16,812 nucleotides of DNA from Candidatus Bathyarchaeota archaeon (GTDB taxonomy: Archaea > Thermoproteota > Bathyarchaeia > TCS64), in NCBI GenBank assembly GCA_026014515.1, contig JAOZIG010000168.1:1-16812 (forward strand). Reading direction: 5' to 3'. This document shows positions 7,037 to 13,953 of the stretch, piece by piece. The notes below the pieces were generated by a model that was not told the origin of the DNA, searched no databases, and saw only the letters and a program-made list of their open reading frames with translations. Each line of letters begins with the position of its first letter. Position 1 is the first letter of the stretch. A program made the position numbers and the translations under genes.

Positions 7037-7429
7037 CTATTTGCGTTCTACTTTCTCAACATCGATCAAGACCACGATAACCGCGTTCACAATAACCACA
7101 TCATGGCTCTTAGCAGCGGGGTCAAGGTTCTCTGGCGGCCACACCATACCTCCTTTGATGACGTTGATTCTTCTATTTCCCTCTGGAAGAGTGGCTAAGA
7201 CTGCTTCTCCGTCTACTTTTTCTGGGTTTGGCGCCGCGATGGTTACATCCACCATCAAGGCTTCTTCCAGTTCCTTGAAGCTGTCAATCTTGAAGAGACT
7301 GCCTAAGCCGATCATGCTGCTGTGGCTTATGGCGTCTTTTACTGCGCGTTGGGCTGCCTTGGTCTCGTCTCGTCCGTGGAGGTCTACTCCTGTGCCTTGT
7401 TCAAGCAGGTATCTTCTATAATCTGGCAT
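7037..7429 (-). CDS. Lin0512-family conserved protein
   Basis: This roughly 130-residue protein matches the Lin0512 family (PF09585/TIGR02058), a conserved but uncharacterised family of bacteria and archaea. The hallmarks are all present: an N-terminal R-R-Y-L-L-E-Q-G-T-G-V-D-L-H-G-R-D-E-T-K, then A-V-K-D-A-I-S-H-S-S, then V-D-V-T-I-A-A-P-N-P-E-K-V-D, and an N-V-I-K-G-G-M segment. It ends in a hydrophobic V-V-I-V-N-A-V-I-V-V-L-I-D strand. The invariant H and D residues of the GTGVDLHG motif hint at a catalytic or metal site, but no activity is established. I take ATG 7427-7429; a TTG three codons upstream is possible. It is divergent from nadC with about 110 bases between starts and one TATA-like element between them, so a link with NAD synthesis is a reasonable guess. 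Confidence 0.88.
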   Translation of the reverse strand: MPDYRRYLLEQGTGVDLHGRDETKAAQRAVKDAISHSSMIGLGSLFKIDSFKELEEALMVDVTIAAPNPEKVDGEAVLATLPEGNRRINVIKGGMVWPPENLDPAAKSHDVVIVNAVIVVLIDVEKVERK

Positions 7430-7459
7430 GTTTGTCAACCTTGAGAAGGGTTTGTCGAG

Positions 7460-7466
7460 TATATTT
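7460..7466. promoter_or_regulatory. TATA-like element shared by the Lin0512 gene and nadC
   Basis: TATATTT on the plus strand reads AAATATA on the minus strand. It lies 31-37 bases upstream of the Lin0512 ATG (7429) and 15-21, 27-33 or 75-81 bases upstream of the possible nadC starts at 7481, 7493 and 7541. It is the only good TATA candidate between the two genes. Confidence 0.45.
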
Positions 7467-7540
7467 GGTCTTCTCCGTTAATGTTAAATGGTATGCTGCT
7501 TTGTGCATCAAACAACATAGGACTCTGGAAGCGGCATAGA

Positions 7541-8395
7541 ATGGTAAATGAGTATAGGCTCATGGAGAGAATCAAGGAGTTTCTAGACGAGGATATTGGT
7601 TTTGGGGACATCACAAGCCAGACACTGATACCTGAAACCCAGCAAGCCAAAGGCAGACTCTACTATAAGGAACCCGGAGTGGTTTCAGGGTTAGCTGAGG
7701 CAGCCACCGTCTTCAAACTACTAGGATGCACAGTAGAGGTTCACGCAGTTGAAGGTCAGAAAACCGAGGCTAGAAAAACGCTGCTCACCGTAGAGGGCTC
7801 AGCGAGAGCATTATTGATGGGTGAACGACTTGCCTTAAATCTTATAGGGCGTATGGCAGGTATCGCAACACAAACAGCGGCAATCATCGAAGACGTAGCC
7901 AAACGTAACCCATCCACGAGAGTAGCTGCAACCCGTAAGACCCTACCCGGGTTAAGGGAGTTTGATAAACGGGCGGTTATCCATGGAGGAGGTGACACTC
8001 ACAGATACGGTTTGGATGACTGTGTCTTGATAAAGGATAATCACCTTGAACTCGTACCAAGCGTAACCGAGGCTGTTAAACGAGCCAAACAAGGCATCAG
8101 CTTCACCCATAAGGTGGAGATTGAGGTAAGAAATCTGCCTGATGCTGTAGAGGCTGCGGAGGCTGGAGCGGATATTATTATGTTTGATAACTTGACTCCG
8201 GAGGAGATCAAGGCGAATCTCTTTGAGCTGGACAAGCTTGGGCATAGGAAAGGTATACTTTATGAGGCGTCGGGTGGTATCACGGCGGAGAATGCTGGTG
8301 ATTACGCTGAGGCTGGTGTTGATGTGGTGAGTCTCGGAGCGTTGACTCATAGCATTCGTAGCCTTGATGTTAAGTTTGAGATTGAGATGGTCTGA
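7541..8395 (+). CDS. nadC: Nicotinate-nucleotide pyrophosphorylase (quinolinate phosphoribosyltransferase)
   Basis: NadC condenses quinolinate with phosphoribosyl pyrophosphate, releasing CO2, to give nicotinate mononucleotide, the third step of de novo NAD synthesis. With the ATG at 7541 the protein has 284 residues, the normal length. The family landmarks are L-D-E-D-I-G-F-G-D-I-T near residue 15, T-R-K-T-L-P-G-L-R (R132, K133) that contacts quinolinate, H148, H154-R155 in G-G-D-T-H-R, K165 in L-I-K-D-N-H, E-A-S-G-G-I, and G-A-L-T-H-S near the end. Upstream in-frame ATGs at 7481 and 7493 would add 20 or 16 unconserved residues. Homology favours 7541, whereas the spacing from the only TATA-like box would favour a leaderless start at 7493, so the start is open. 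The stop overlaps the nadA start (TGATG), so the two are almost certainly co-translated. Confidence 0.95.
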   Translation: MVNEYRLMERIKEFLDEDIGFGDITSQTLIPETQQAKGRLYYKEPGVVSGLAEAATVFKLLGCTVEVHAVEGQKTEARKTLLTVEGSARALLMGERLALNLIGRMAGIATQTAAIIEDVAKRNPSTRVAATRKTLPGLREFDKRAVIHGGGDTHRYGLDDCVLIKDNHLELVPSVTEAVKRAKQGISFTHKVEIEVRNLPDAVEAAEAGADIIMFDNLTPEEIKANLFELDKLGHRKGILYEASGGITAENAGDYAEAGVDVVSLGALTHSIRSLDVKFEIEMV

Positions 8396-9312
8396 TGAAC
8401 GAGTTACAGAAACGAATTGTAGAGATTAAGAAGCAGAAAAACGCGTTACTGCTAGTACACAACTATCAGATAGCCGAGATACAGGAAGTAGCAGACTTCC
8501 TAGGGGACAGCCTAGAGTTATGCAGAAAGGCTCAGGAGGTCAAGGACGCTGATATGATAGTCTTCTGTGGCGTTGATTTCATGGCTGAGACCGCTAAGGT
8601 GCTTAACCCAGAGAAGAAGGTGGTTATTCCCAGCGCAAAGGCGATCTGTCCCATGGCGGGGATGCTCAGTATGGATGTCTTGCTTGATGCGAAGAAAAAA
8701 TACCCAGATGCACCAGTAGTCCTCTACGTGAATACCCTTGCAGAGGCGAAAGCCGAGGCAACAGCCACATGTACATCAGCCAACGCGGATAAGATAGTTA
8801 AGCAACTAGGTGCTAAACAGGTCATCTTTGGACCAGACAAGAACCTTGGTTACTATGTCCAGAAACGTGTCCCTGATGTGGAGCTTATCTATGTACCTGA
8901 AGATGGTCACTGTAGGGTTCACAGGTATCTTGGAGATGGGGAGACCGCTATGAAGCTAAAGGTTGAGAACCCGGGTTCAGAGGTCTGGGCGCACCCAGAG
9001 TGTGAACCAGAGTTCCAAGACAGAGCAGATTACGTGTTGAGCACAGGTGGCATGGTGAAAAGAGCCAAGACCACGTCAGCCAAGACAATCATCGTAGGCA
9101 CAGAGGAAGGATTAATCGCAAGGCTTCAACGTGAGAACCCTGATAAAACATTCTTGCCAGCCAAGGATTACGCTGTTTGTGGCGCTATGAAGCGGATAAC
9201 CCTTGAGAACCTGTATATGTCGTTGGTTGGTGAGGAGCCTGTTGTAGAGGTTCCTAAGGATATTGCTGATCGTGCCCGTGTCTCGATTGAGCGTATGCTT
9301 GAGATGAGCTAG
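8395..9312 (+). CDS. nadA: Quinolinate synthase A
   Basis: NadA is a [4Fe-4S] enzyme that condenses iminoaspartate with dihydroxyacetone phosphate to form quinolinate. The 305-residue length is that of the compact archaeal/thermophile type. The three cluster cysteines are at the expected places: C85 in A-I-C-P-M-A, C173 in G-H-C-R-V-H and C262 in A-V-C-G-A-M-K-R, matching the spacing of characterised enzymes. Other hallmarks are V-H-N-Y-Q at 21-25, G-D-S-L-E-L, T-C-T-S-A-N-A, G-P-D-K-N-L-G, A-H-P-E-C and S-T-G-G-M. The ATG shares its A with the nadC stop codon, indicating coupling. No L-aspartate oxidase or aspartate dehydrogenase, which would supply iminoaspartate, is in this window. Confidence 0.96.
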   Translation: MNELQKRIVEIKKQKNALLLVHNYQIAEIQEVADFLGDSLELCRKAQEVKDADMIVFCGVDFMAETAKVLNPEKKVVIPSAKAICPMAGMLSMDVLLDAKKKYPDAPVVLYVNTLAEAKAEATATCTSANADKIVKQLGAKQVIFGPDKNLGYYVQKRVPDVELIYVPEDGHCRVHRYLGDGETAMKLKVENPGSEVWAHPECEPEFQDRADYVLSTGGMVKRAKTTSAKTIIVGTEEGLIARLQRENPDKTFLPAKDYAVCGAMKRITLENLYMSLVGEEPVVEVPKDIADRARVSIERMLEMS

Positions 9313-9324
9313 CGCTATCCTTTT

Positions 9325-9330
9325 CATATA
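9325..9330 (+). promoter_or_regulatory. TATA-like box of the gamma-CA-like gene
   Basis: CATATA, preceded by TTTT, lies 25-30 bases upstream of the GTG at 9355. It supports that start and suggests a separate leaderless transcript although the gene follows nadA by only 42 bases. Confidence 0.45.
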
Positions 9331-9354
9331 CCTATCTGGTTTGTAGTTTAATCG

Positions 9355-9885
9355 GTGAAACATTTGAGTGTAATTGAGTTTGAGGGAAAGAAACCAAAAA
9401 TCCATCCAAGCGTGTTCCTTGCGCCCGGCTCATGGGTAATCGGAGACGTTACTCTGGATGAGGATGTGAACATCTGGACTAACGCTGTGGTCAGAGGCGA
9501 TGATGACAGTGTGGTTATCGGTGCACGTACAACTGTGTTAGAAAACTGTTTGATCGAGGCACCCACAGGCAACCCAGTGGAGATCGGTGAAGATGTTATC
9601 ATCAGTCATGGTGCCACTGTTCACGGCGCAAAGATCGAGGATGGTTGTATCGTAGGTATTGGCGCTATTGTTCTTGACAATGCTAAGATAGGGGCGAAAT
9701 CAATCATAGGCTCTGGTGCATTGGTCTCACCACGCACAGAGATTCCTGAAAACCAGCTTGTACTTGGTATGCCTGCTAAGCCAGTACGTGAATGTAAGGA
9801 GGCTGAGCACAGTTACATGGCTAAGGAGCATGAGCGTACCCTGAGCAAAGCCAAGGTCTACAAAGAAATATACAAGAAATCTTGA
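9355..9885 (+). CDS. Gamma-carbonic-anhydrase-like left-handed beta-helix protein, zinc site incomplete
   Basis: This 176-residue protein has hexapeptide repeats forming a left-handed beta-helix (about residues 15-130) and a C-terminal alpha-helix, the layout of the gamma-CA/ferripyochelin-binding family. R48 and D50 (V-V-R-G-D-D) are conserved, and two zinc histidines are present as H85 and H90 in S-H-G-A-T-V-H-G. The first zinc histidine, normally in a D-N-x-x-I-H motif, is replaced: the segment reads E-N-C-L-I-E, with E68 at that place, and the catalytic glutamine that usually precedes it is L62. It may therefore bind metal differently, be inactive as carbonic anhydrase, or act as an acyltransferase-like or scaffold protein. 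The start is a GTG at 9355; homologues start at the same distance before the first repeat. It is co-directional with nadA but has its own TATA-like box. Confidence 0.9.
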   Translation: MKHLSVIEFEGKKPKIHPSVFLAPGSWVIGDVTLDEDVNIWTNAVVRGDDDSVVIGARTTVLENCLIEAPTGNPVEIGEDVIISHGATVHGAKIEDGCIVGIGAIVLDNAKIGAKSIIGSGALVSPRTEIPENQLVLGMPAKPVRECKEAEHSYMAKEHERTLSKAKVYKEIYKKS

Positions 9886-9905
9886 TTCCATCTCTTTCAC
9901 ATAGT

Positions 9906-9915
9906 TTTATTATAA
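9906..9915 (+). promoter_or_regulatory. TATA-like box of the NUP-family gene
   Basis: TTTTATTATA-A lies 22-31 bases upstream of the ATG at 9937, leaving essentially no leader. Confidence 0.5.
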
Positions 9916-9936
9916 TTCTGTTTACCCCATAGGGTC

Positions 9937-10926
9937 ATGAAGGAACCCAGTCAAAACTCCAAGATTCCTATCAAGGTAGTGGTTCTCGCCATGTTTGAGA
10001 AAGGAACACCAGACGATGGAGACATAGGGGAGCTTGAAATCTGGATAAGAAACGAGAAACTAGACAAGATACCCTTTCCACTCGGTGCAACTGACATCTA
10101 CATGAGGGAAGACGGTTTGCTGGTCACCTTAACAGGGGTAGGTCCATCAAACGCAGCCGCTACCATAACCGCGCTAGGATGCGATCCACGGTTCGATTTA
10201 TCGAAAGCATACTGGATTGTCGCAGGTATCGCCGGGATCGATCCCGAAGATGGTTCCATTGGTTCAGCTGTCTGGTCTGAGTCTGTAATCATAGGAGACA
10301 TCATGCATGAGGTAGACTCGGGTGAGATACCCAAGGACTGGGATTATGGCAAGATATCCCTCTCAAGCTCAAAACCCAAACACCGGGTACCACACGCCAG
10401 CGACTCATATCTAGTCTTCAAGCTGAACTCGTCTCTCGTTGACTGGGCGTACAACCTCACAAGCGATTACCCGTTGAAAGATTACCCTGAGCTACAGGAG
10501 TTTAGAAGCCAGTTCAAAGGATATCCCAACGCATTAAAACCACCTTTCGTTTTGAAAGGCGACAACCTAGCCTCCTCCACCTACTGGCACGGGCATATAT
10601 TGAATGACTGGGCGAACGACTGGGTCAAAATGTACACCGAGGGCAAAGGCAACTTCGTGGTAGCCAACATGGAGGACCACGGCACAGTAACCGCAATGAA
10701 ACGCCTCTCACAGGCAGGAAAAGCAGACTACAACAGACTACTCATCCTACGAACCGCGAGCAATTATAGCTCTCCACCGCCGGGGCATGATGCCCACTGG
10801 CATTTTAACTCAAGGTGGCCGTTACAGGGCTTGCCTAGTATTGAGGCGGCGTATCAGGTTGGTAGTGTTGTGGCTCATGAACTCATCGGGAACTGGGATA
10901 AGTACCGGGATACTATTCCGGGTTGA
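9937..10926 (+). CDS. NUP ('purine nucleoside permease') family protein, phosphorylase-like
   Basis: This 329-residue protein matches the NUP family (PF06516) from end to end. The landmarks are V-V-V-L-A-M-F-E-K-G near residue 14, L-T-G-V-G-P-S-N-A-A (64-74), a Y-W-I-V-A-G-I-A-G-I-D-P stretch (92-103), D-I-M-H-E-V-D (121-127), S-T-Y-W-H-G (214-219), N-M-E-D-H-G-T (244-250) and L-R-T-A-S-N (271-276). These glycine-rich and Met-Glu-Asp positions resemble the nucleoside phosphorylase superfamily more than a transporter, and no membrane helix is present. The 'permease' name comes from fungal uptake data; members there and in bacteria usually carry a signal peptide, which this one lacks, so it is likely a cytosolic nucleosidase or phosphorylase (inference). 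It precedes the AOR-like gene by 40 bases, but each has a TATA-like box. Confidence 0.88.
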   Translation: MKEPSQNSKIPIKVVVLAMFEKGTPDDGDIGELEIWIRNEKLDKIPFPLGATDIYMREDGLLVTLTGVGPSNAAATITALGCDPRFDLSKAYWIVAGIAGIDPEDGSIGSAVWSESVIIGDIMHEVDSGEIPKDWDYGKISLSSSKPKHRVPHASDSYLVFKLNSSLVDWAYNLTSDYPLKDYPELQEFRSQFKGYPNALKPPFVLKGDNLASSTYWHGHILNDWANDWVKMYTEGKGNFVVANMEDHGTVTAMKRLSQAGKADYNRLLILRTASNYSSPPPGHDAHWHFNSRWPLQGLPSIEAAYQVGSVVAHELIGNWDKYRDTIPG

Positions 10927-10930
10927 TCAT

Positions 10931-10937
10931 TAAATTC
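10931..10937 (+). promoter_or_regulatory. TATA-like box of the AOR-family gene
   Basis: TTAAATT lies 30-36 bases upstream of the ATG at 10967. A second AT-rich stretch at 10945-10957 is too close to serve unless translation starts further downstream. Confidence 0.4.
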
Positions 10938-10966
10938 ATACCTTCATATGATAATATCCAGTTGAG

Positions 10967-12853
10967 ATGCCGCTCCCACTCGATGAAGAAGGAACACTGC
11001 TCATAATAGACCTTACCCACCAGTCCTATGAGAAAAAACCAATAAACAAAGACATATGGACCCTATACCCCGGAGGACTAGGGCTAAACACCTACCTACT
11101 CTACAAATACACTGATACTCAGACCAAACCCCTTGAGCCAGAAAACATCGTAGCCATATCCCCCGGACTGCTAACTGGAACAAGGTCGCCCACAAGCAGC
11201 AGAATAGACGTGACAACAAACTCACCCCTAACAGGGCTATTCGGTACCGGGAACTCTGGGGGCTTTTGGGGTCCAAGGCTCAAGATGGCTGGGATAGACT
11301 CTGTGATGGTGACTGGGGAAGCCGATACGCCGGTTTACTTGTTGATAGATGAAGGAGAGGTATTCATCCACAAGGCTGACGATATCTGGGGATTGGATAC
11401 CTATCAGGTAACAGACGAACTCACCAAACGCCACGGAGAAGAATACAGCGTTATGGCTATTGGACCAGCGGGAGAAAACAAGGTACTCTACGCCGCACCA
11501 GTCTTCGATAAACAGCATATGCCGGGAAGATGTCACGCTGGAGCCGTCCTAGGCGCAAAGAAACTGAAAGCCATCGCTGTAAAAGGCACCAAAATCATCG
11601 AGTTAGATGAAGAATTCAACGCAGCCGTCAAACAGACAGAGACGAGGATAAGAAGCTATCCAGCGTGGAAAGCAAGGGCAAAGTCCGGCTCCATGGGAAC
11701 CATCGGTAGAAACGCCGAGGGCGTAGACTTTGATGACATCATTGAACCCTATCTGAGACGCGGCAAACCGGGAGTCTACTGCCCATGCATGATGGAGGGA
11801 CTGTATGGATGCAGCCTGTTAGCGGACATCAAAGAGGGACAGTATAAGGACTTGGATGTTGCTTGCGCTGGTTTGACTCTCTACTCAGGTGCCTCCGCGC
11901 AGTACGGGGTCAGTCTCCCTGCGGCCTTCTACTTGAACGAGTTATGTCAAAAGCTGGGCATGGATATGTTTGGTCCCTTCTTCTACGCCTTAGACCTATA
12001 CGAAAGAGGTGTTTTAACCGAGGAACATCTAGGCTACAAGCTTGAAAGAGGCAACGAGGAAGCCCTCATCAAACTTCTCACACAGATAGCCTACAGGGAA
12101 GAAATTGGAGACCCCCTCGCGGACGGTGCTCTCAAGGCATCACTGAAGCTGGGAGCTGACTCAAAACGACAGGTTCCAGCCATCAAGGGACTTGAGATAA
12201 TGATGAAGGACCCCCAAGAGACGCTAAAAGATAACCTCTTCACCACGATGAGCATGCTCACCAACCCCAGAGGCGGAGACGACTTGAAGGGAACCCACGG
12301 ATTATCCAATTATCCCGGGGTATCCAGTTGGGGTAAAAAACTACGCATCCCAGAGGACGAGTACGCGAAGTGGCTGCTAGAATGGCTTGATATGCCGGGA
12401 GACAACAAACAACGGATATTCGGTGAGCCTCCAGATATCAACAACCCGGATCACATCTACATAACAGTCTGGTACGACAGATTATCCAGTGCCTACAACA
12501 GCCTTGGCGCTTGTTTGTTCGCTGGCACAGTAGCCGACGCCATGGGTCCAAGCAGCCTAGCTGCCCTCTACTCAGCCGCAACGGGACTGGATGTGACATG
12601 GGAGTCGGTGATGGAGACTGGTGAGCGGGTTTTCACCCTCATGAGACTATACAATATTCGTGAGGGGACAAGCAGAAAGGATGATCACTGGGATGACTCC
12701 TTCTATGAGGGGGTATCCGAGAAGGGTTCACCCTTCAACAAACAGAGGATAGATGATGCCTTGAACAAGTACTATGGCTACAATGGCTGGGATGTTGAGA
12801 CAGGGAACCCCACAGAGGAGACGCTGAGACTCCTCAATCTCATCGATCTCTAG
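10967..12853 (+). CDS. Divergent aldehyde:ferredoxin oxidoreductase (AOR) family protein
   Basis: This 628-residue protein has both AOR domains. The N-terminal tungstopterin domain contains G-G-L-G-L-N (36-41), S-S-R-I-D-V-T-T-N-S-P-L-T-G (77-90) and G-T-G-N-S-G-G-F-W-G-P-R-L-K-M-A-G-I-D (93-111), plus I-G-P-A-G-E-N-K-V (165-173). The C-terminal part has K-G-L-E near 407 and N-S-L-G-A-C-L-F (511-518). Family members oxidise aldehydes to acids with ferredoxin. The cluster region is unusual: instead of C-x2-C-x3-C it reads C272-x-C274-x7-C282, with C516 as the fourth cysteine. The two pterin-contacting D-x-x-G-L motifs of classical AOR appear as Q328-K-L-G-M and N511-S-L-G-A, without their Asp residues. 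The substrate is therefore uncertain. The start is ATG 10967. The gene ends 3 bases before a convergent glycoside hydrolase gene. Confidence 0.9.
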   Translation: MPLPLDEEGTLLIIDLTHQSYEKKPINKDIWTLYPGGLGLNTYLLYKYTDTQTKPLEPENIVAISPGLLTGTRSPTSSRIDVTTNSPLTGLFGTGNSGGFWGPRLKMAGIDSVMVTGEADTPVYLLIDEGEVFIHKADDIWGLDTYQVTDELTKRHGEEYSVMAIGPAGENKVLYAAPVFDKQHMPGRCHAGAVLGAKKLKAIAVKGTKIIELDEEFNAAVKQTETRIRSYPAWKARAKSGSMGTIGRNAEGVDFDDIIEPYLRRGKPGVYCPCMMEGLYGCSLLADIKEGQYKDLDVACAGLTLYSGASAQYGVSLPAAFYLNELCQKLGMDMFGPFFYALDLYERGVLTEEHLGYKLERGNEEALIKLLTQIAYREEIGDPLADGALKASLKLGADSKRQVPAIKGLEIMMKDPQETLKDNLFTTMSMLTNPRGGDDLKGTHGLSNYPGVSSWGKKLRIPEDEYAKWLLEWLDMPGDNKQRIFGEPPDINNPDHIYITVWYDRLSSAYNSLGACLFAGTVADAMGPSSLAALYSAATGLDVTWESVMETGERVFTLMRLYNIREGTSRKDDHWDDSFYEGVSEKGSPFNKQRIDDALNKYYGYNGWDVETGNPTEETLRLLNLIDL

Positions 12854-12856
12854 CGG

Positions 12857-13849
12857 TTACTGATTCGCATCAAGTATTTCTCGGATGAACTCAGCCTCTT
12901 CCACGAGATACGGTGAGCCCTCCTCCCTGAATATATCGTGGAACCATAATTCTGGTTCTGGGCCTCCCTCTGGTGAGCCCCAAGGATAGATTGTGTTTGT
13001 TTTTCCACTCACCAACCCCCAGTTGATACACCCGATTTCCTCACGTTTGAACACAGGCATATAGTTCTGGAAGCTGCTGCCCCGTGTCCTCGCCATGTAT
13101 TCTGTGCATATCATGGGTCTATCATGCTGCTTCAACTCGGCTATGATTTGTTCAAGCTCCTCCACGGATTGATAACTGTGGAAAGTGATGATGTCCGAGT
13201 GTTCAAGCTGATACTTGTTCAGTGTCTCATTTCGATACCAGACTCCTATTGACACTGGCTGAGTGGGTTCAGCCTCACGAGCCCACCTAAACACAGCCTC
13301 AACGAGACCCAACGATTTCTCATCCAGCTTGTTGTTACCCGGCTCATTATACAAATCCCACATCAACACCCGTTTGTCGTCACCAAAGGTCTCCAAGATA
13401 TCCTTCACATACTCTTCGAGAATACCCCACGTTGATGGGTCTTGGACCCTTGTTGAGCCGGGGCTCTGAACCCATCCTGAGTTGTGTACTCCGGGCTTGG
13501 GGTCTGGTTGTTTCCCCGCCTTGAACTCTGTATTCCAGCAGTCATCAAAGAACACAAACATGGGTCTGATGCCATAACCCGAGGTTATACTCAGGAAATC
13601 ATCTATACGTTTCTTAAAGCCCGCTGGGTCTTTTTCCCAGACTAAATCGTGAAGATATACTCTTGCAGTGTTGAATCCGAGGGACTGTGCCCAACCTAGT
13701 TCCTCCTTGATGGTCTCTGGGGCGTAGGTCTCTTTCTGCCACATCTCAAGCTGGTTGATGGCGGTTCTGGGGGTGTAGTTGCATCCCACGAGCCATGGTT
13801 GTTTTTGGTACCAGTTCCATGCTTGTTCAGGGGTCCATCTGGTTGACAT
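12857..13849 (-). CDS. GH5-like glycoside hydrolase (clan GH-A)
   Basis: This 330-residue cytosolic-looking protein has no signal peptide. It carries the GH-A (beta/alpha)8 barrel catalytic pair: the acid/base Glu169 in W-D-L-Y-N-E-P-G (strand 4) and the nucleophile Glu250 in I-C-T-E-Y-M-A-R (strand 7). Other barrel markers are F-N-T-A-R-V-Y-L-H-D (59-68), P-M-F-V-F-F-D-D-C-W-N (96-106) and T-F-H-S-Y (222-226). The highly characteristic openings K-Q-P-W-L-V-G-C-N-Y and V-H-N-S-G-W-V-Q-S-P-G recall a family of putative cellulases/'1,4-beta-xylanases' common in bacteria, suggesting horizontal acquisition. The substrate is not predictable; the lack of export suggests intracellular oligosaccharides or glycosides. 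The start is ATG 13847-13849, with an AT-rich promoter at 13873-13888 on the minus strand. Confidence 0.9.
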   Translation of the reverse strand: MSTRWTPEQAWNWYQKQPWLVGCNYTPRTAINQLEMWQKETYAPETIKEELGWAQSLGFNTARVYLHDLVWEKDPAGFKKRIDDFLSITSGYGIRPMFVFFDDCWNTEFKAGKQPDPKPGVHNSGWVQSPGSTRVQDPSTWGILEEYVKDILETFGDDKRVLMWDLYNEPGNNKLDEKSLGLVEAVFRWAREAEPTQPVSIGVWYRNETLNKYQLEHSDIITFHSYQSVEELEQIIAELKQHDRPMICTEYMARTRGSSFQNYMPVFKREEIGCINWGLVSGKTNTIYPWGSPEGGPEPELWFHDIFREEGSPYLVEEAEFIREILDANQ

Positions 13850-13872
13850 GGATATGAGTTGTTGAAAGAAGT

Positions 13873-13888
13873 TATAATATTATTATAT
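13873..13888 (-). promoter_or_regulatory. AT-rich promoter of the glycoside hydrolase gene
   Basis: An uninterrupted A/T stretch (TATAATATTATTATAT on the plus strand) lies 24-39 bases upstream of the ATG at 13849 on the minus strand, at the position expected of an archaeal TATA box. It contains the palindrome ATAATATTAT. Confidence 0.45.
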
Positions 13889-13921
13889 GATTCAGGGGTT
13901 ACCTGTTTTAGTCTATTTAAA

Positions 13922-13930
13922 TTTATATAA
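13922..13930 (+). promoter_or_regulatory. TATA box of the 52-residue membrane protein gene
   Basis: TTTATATAA lies 24-32 bases upstream of the ATG at 13954. It is one of the best TATA matches in the window and supports the small gene downstream being real and transcribed without a leader. Confidence 0.55.
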
Positions 13931-13953
13931 TCTTAACTCCACTTTATCATGAG

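Noticed and set aside
7041..7421. A 126-residue plus-strand frame antisense to the Lin0512 gene
   Set aside because: The opposite strand encodes a clearly recognisable conserved family; the antisense product is Ser/Thr-rich without any family pattern.
9313..10966. Treating nadC-nadA-gammaCA-NUP-AOR as one operon
   Set aside because: Only nadC and nadA overlap; the gaps before the other three (40-51 bases) each contain a TATA-like element at leaderless distance.
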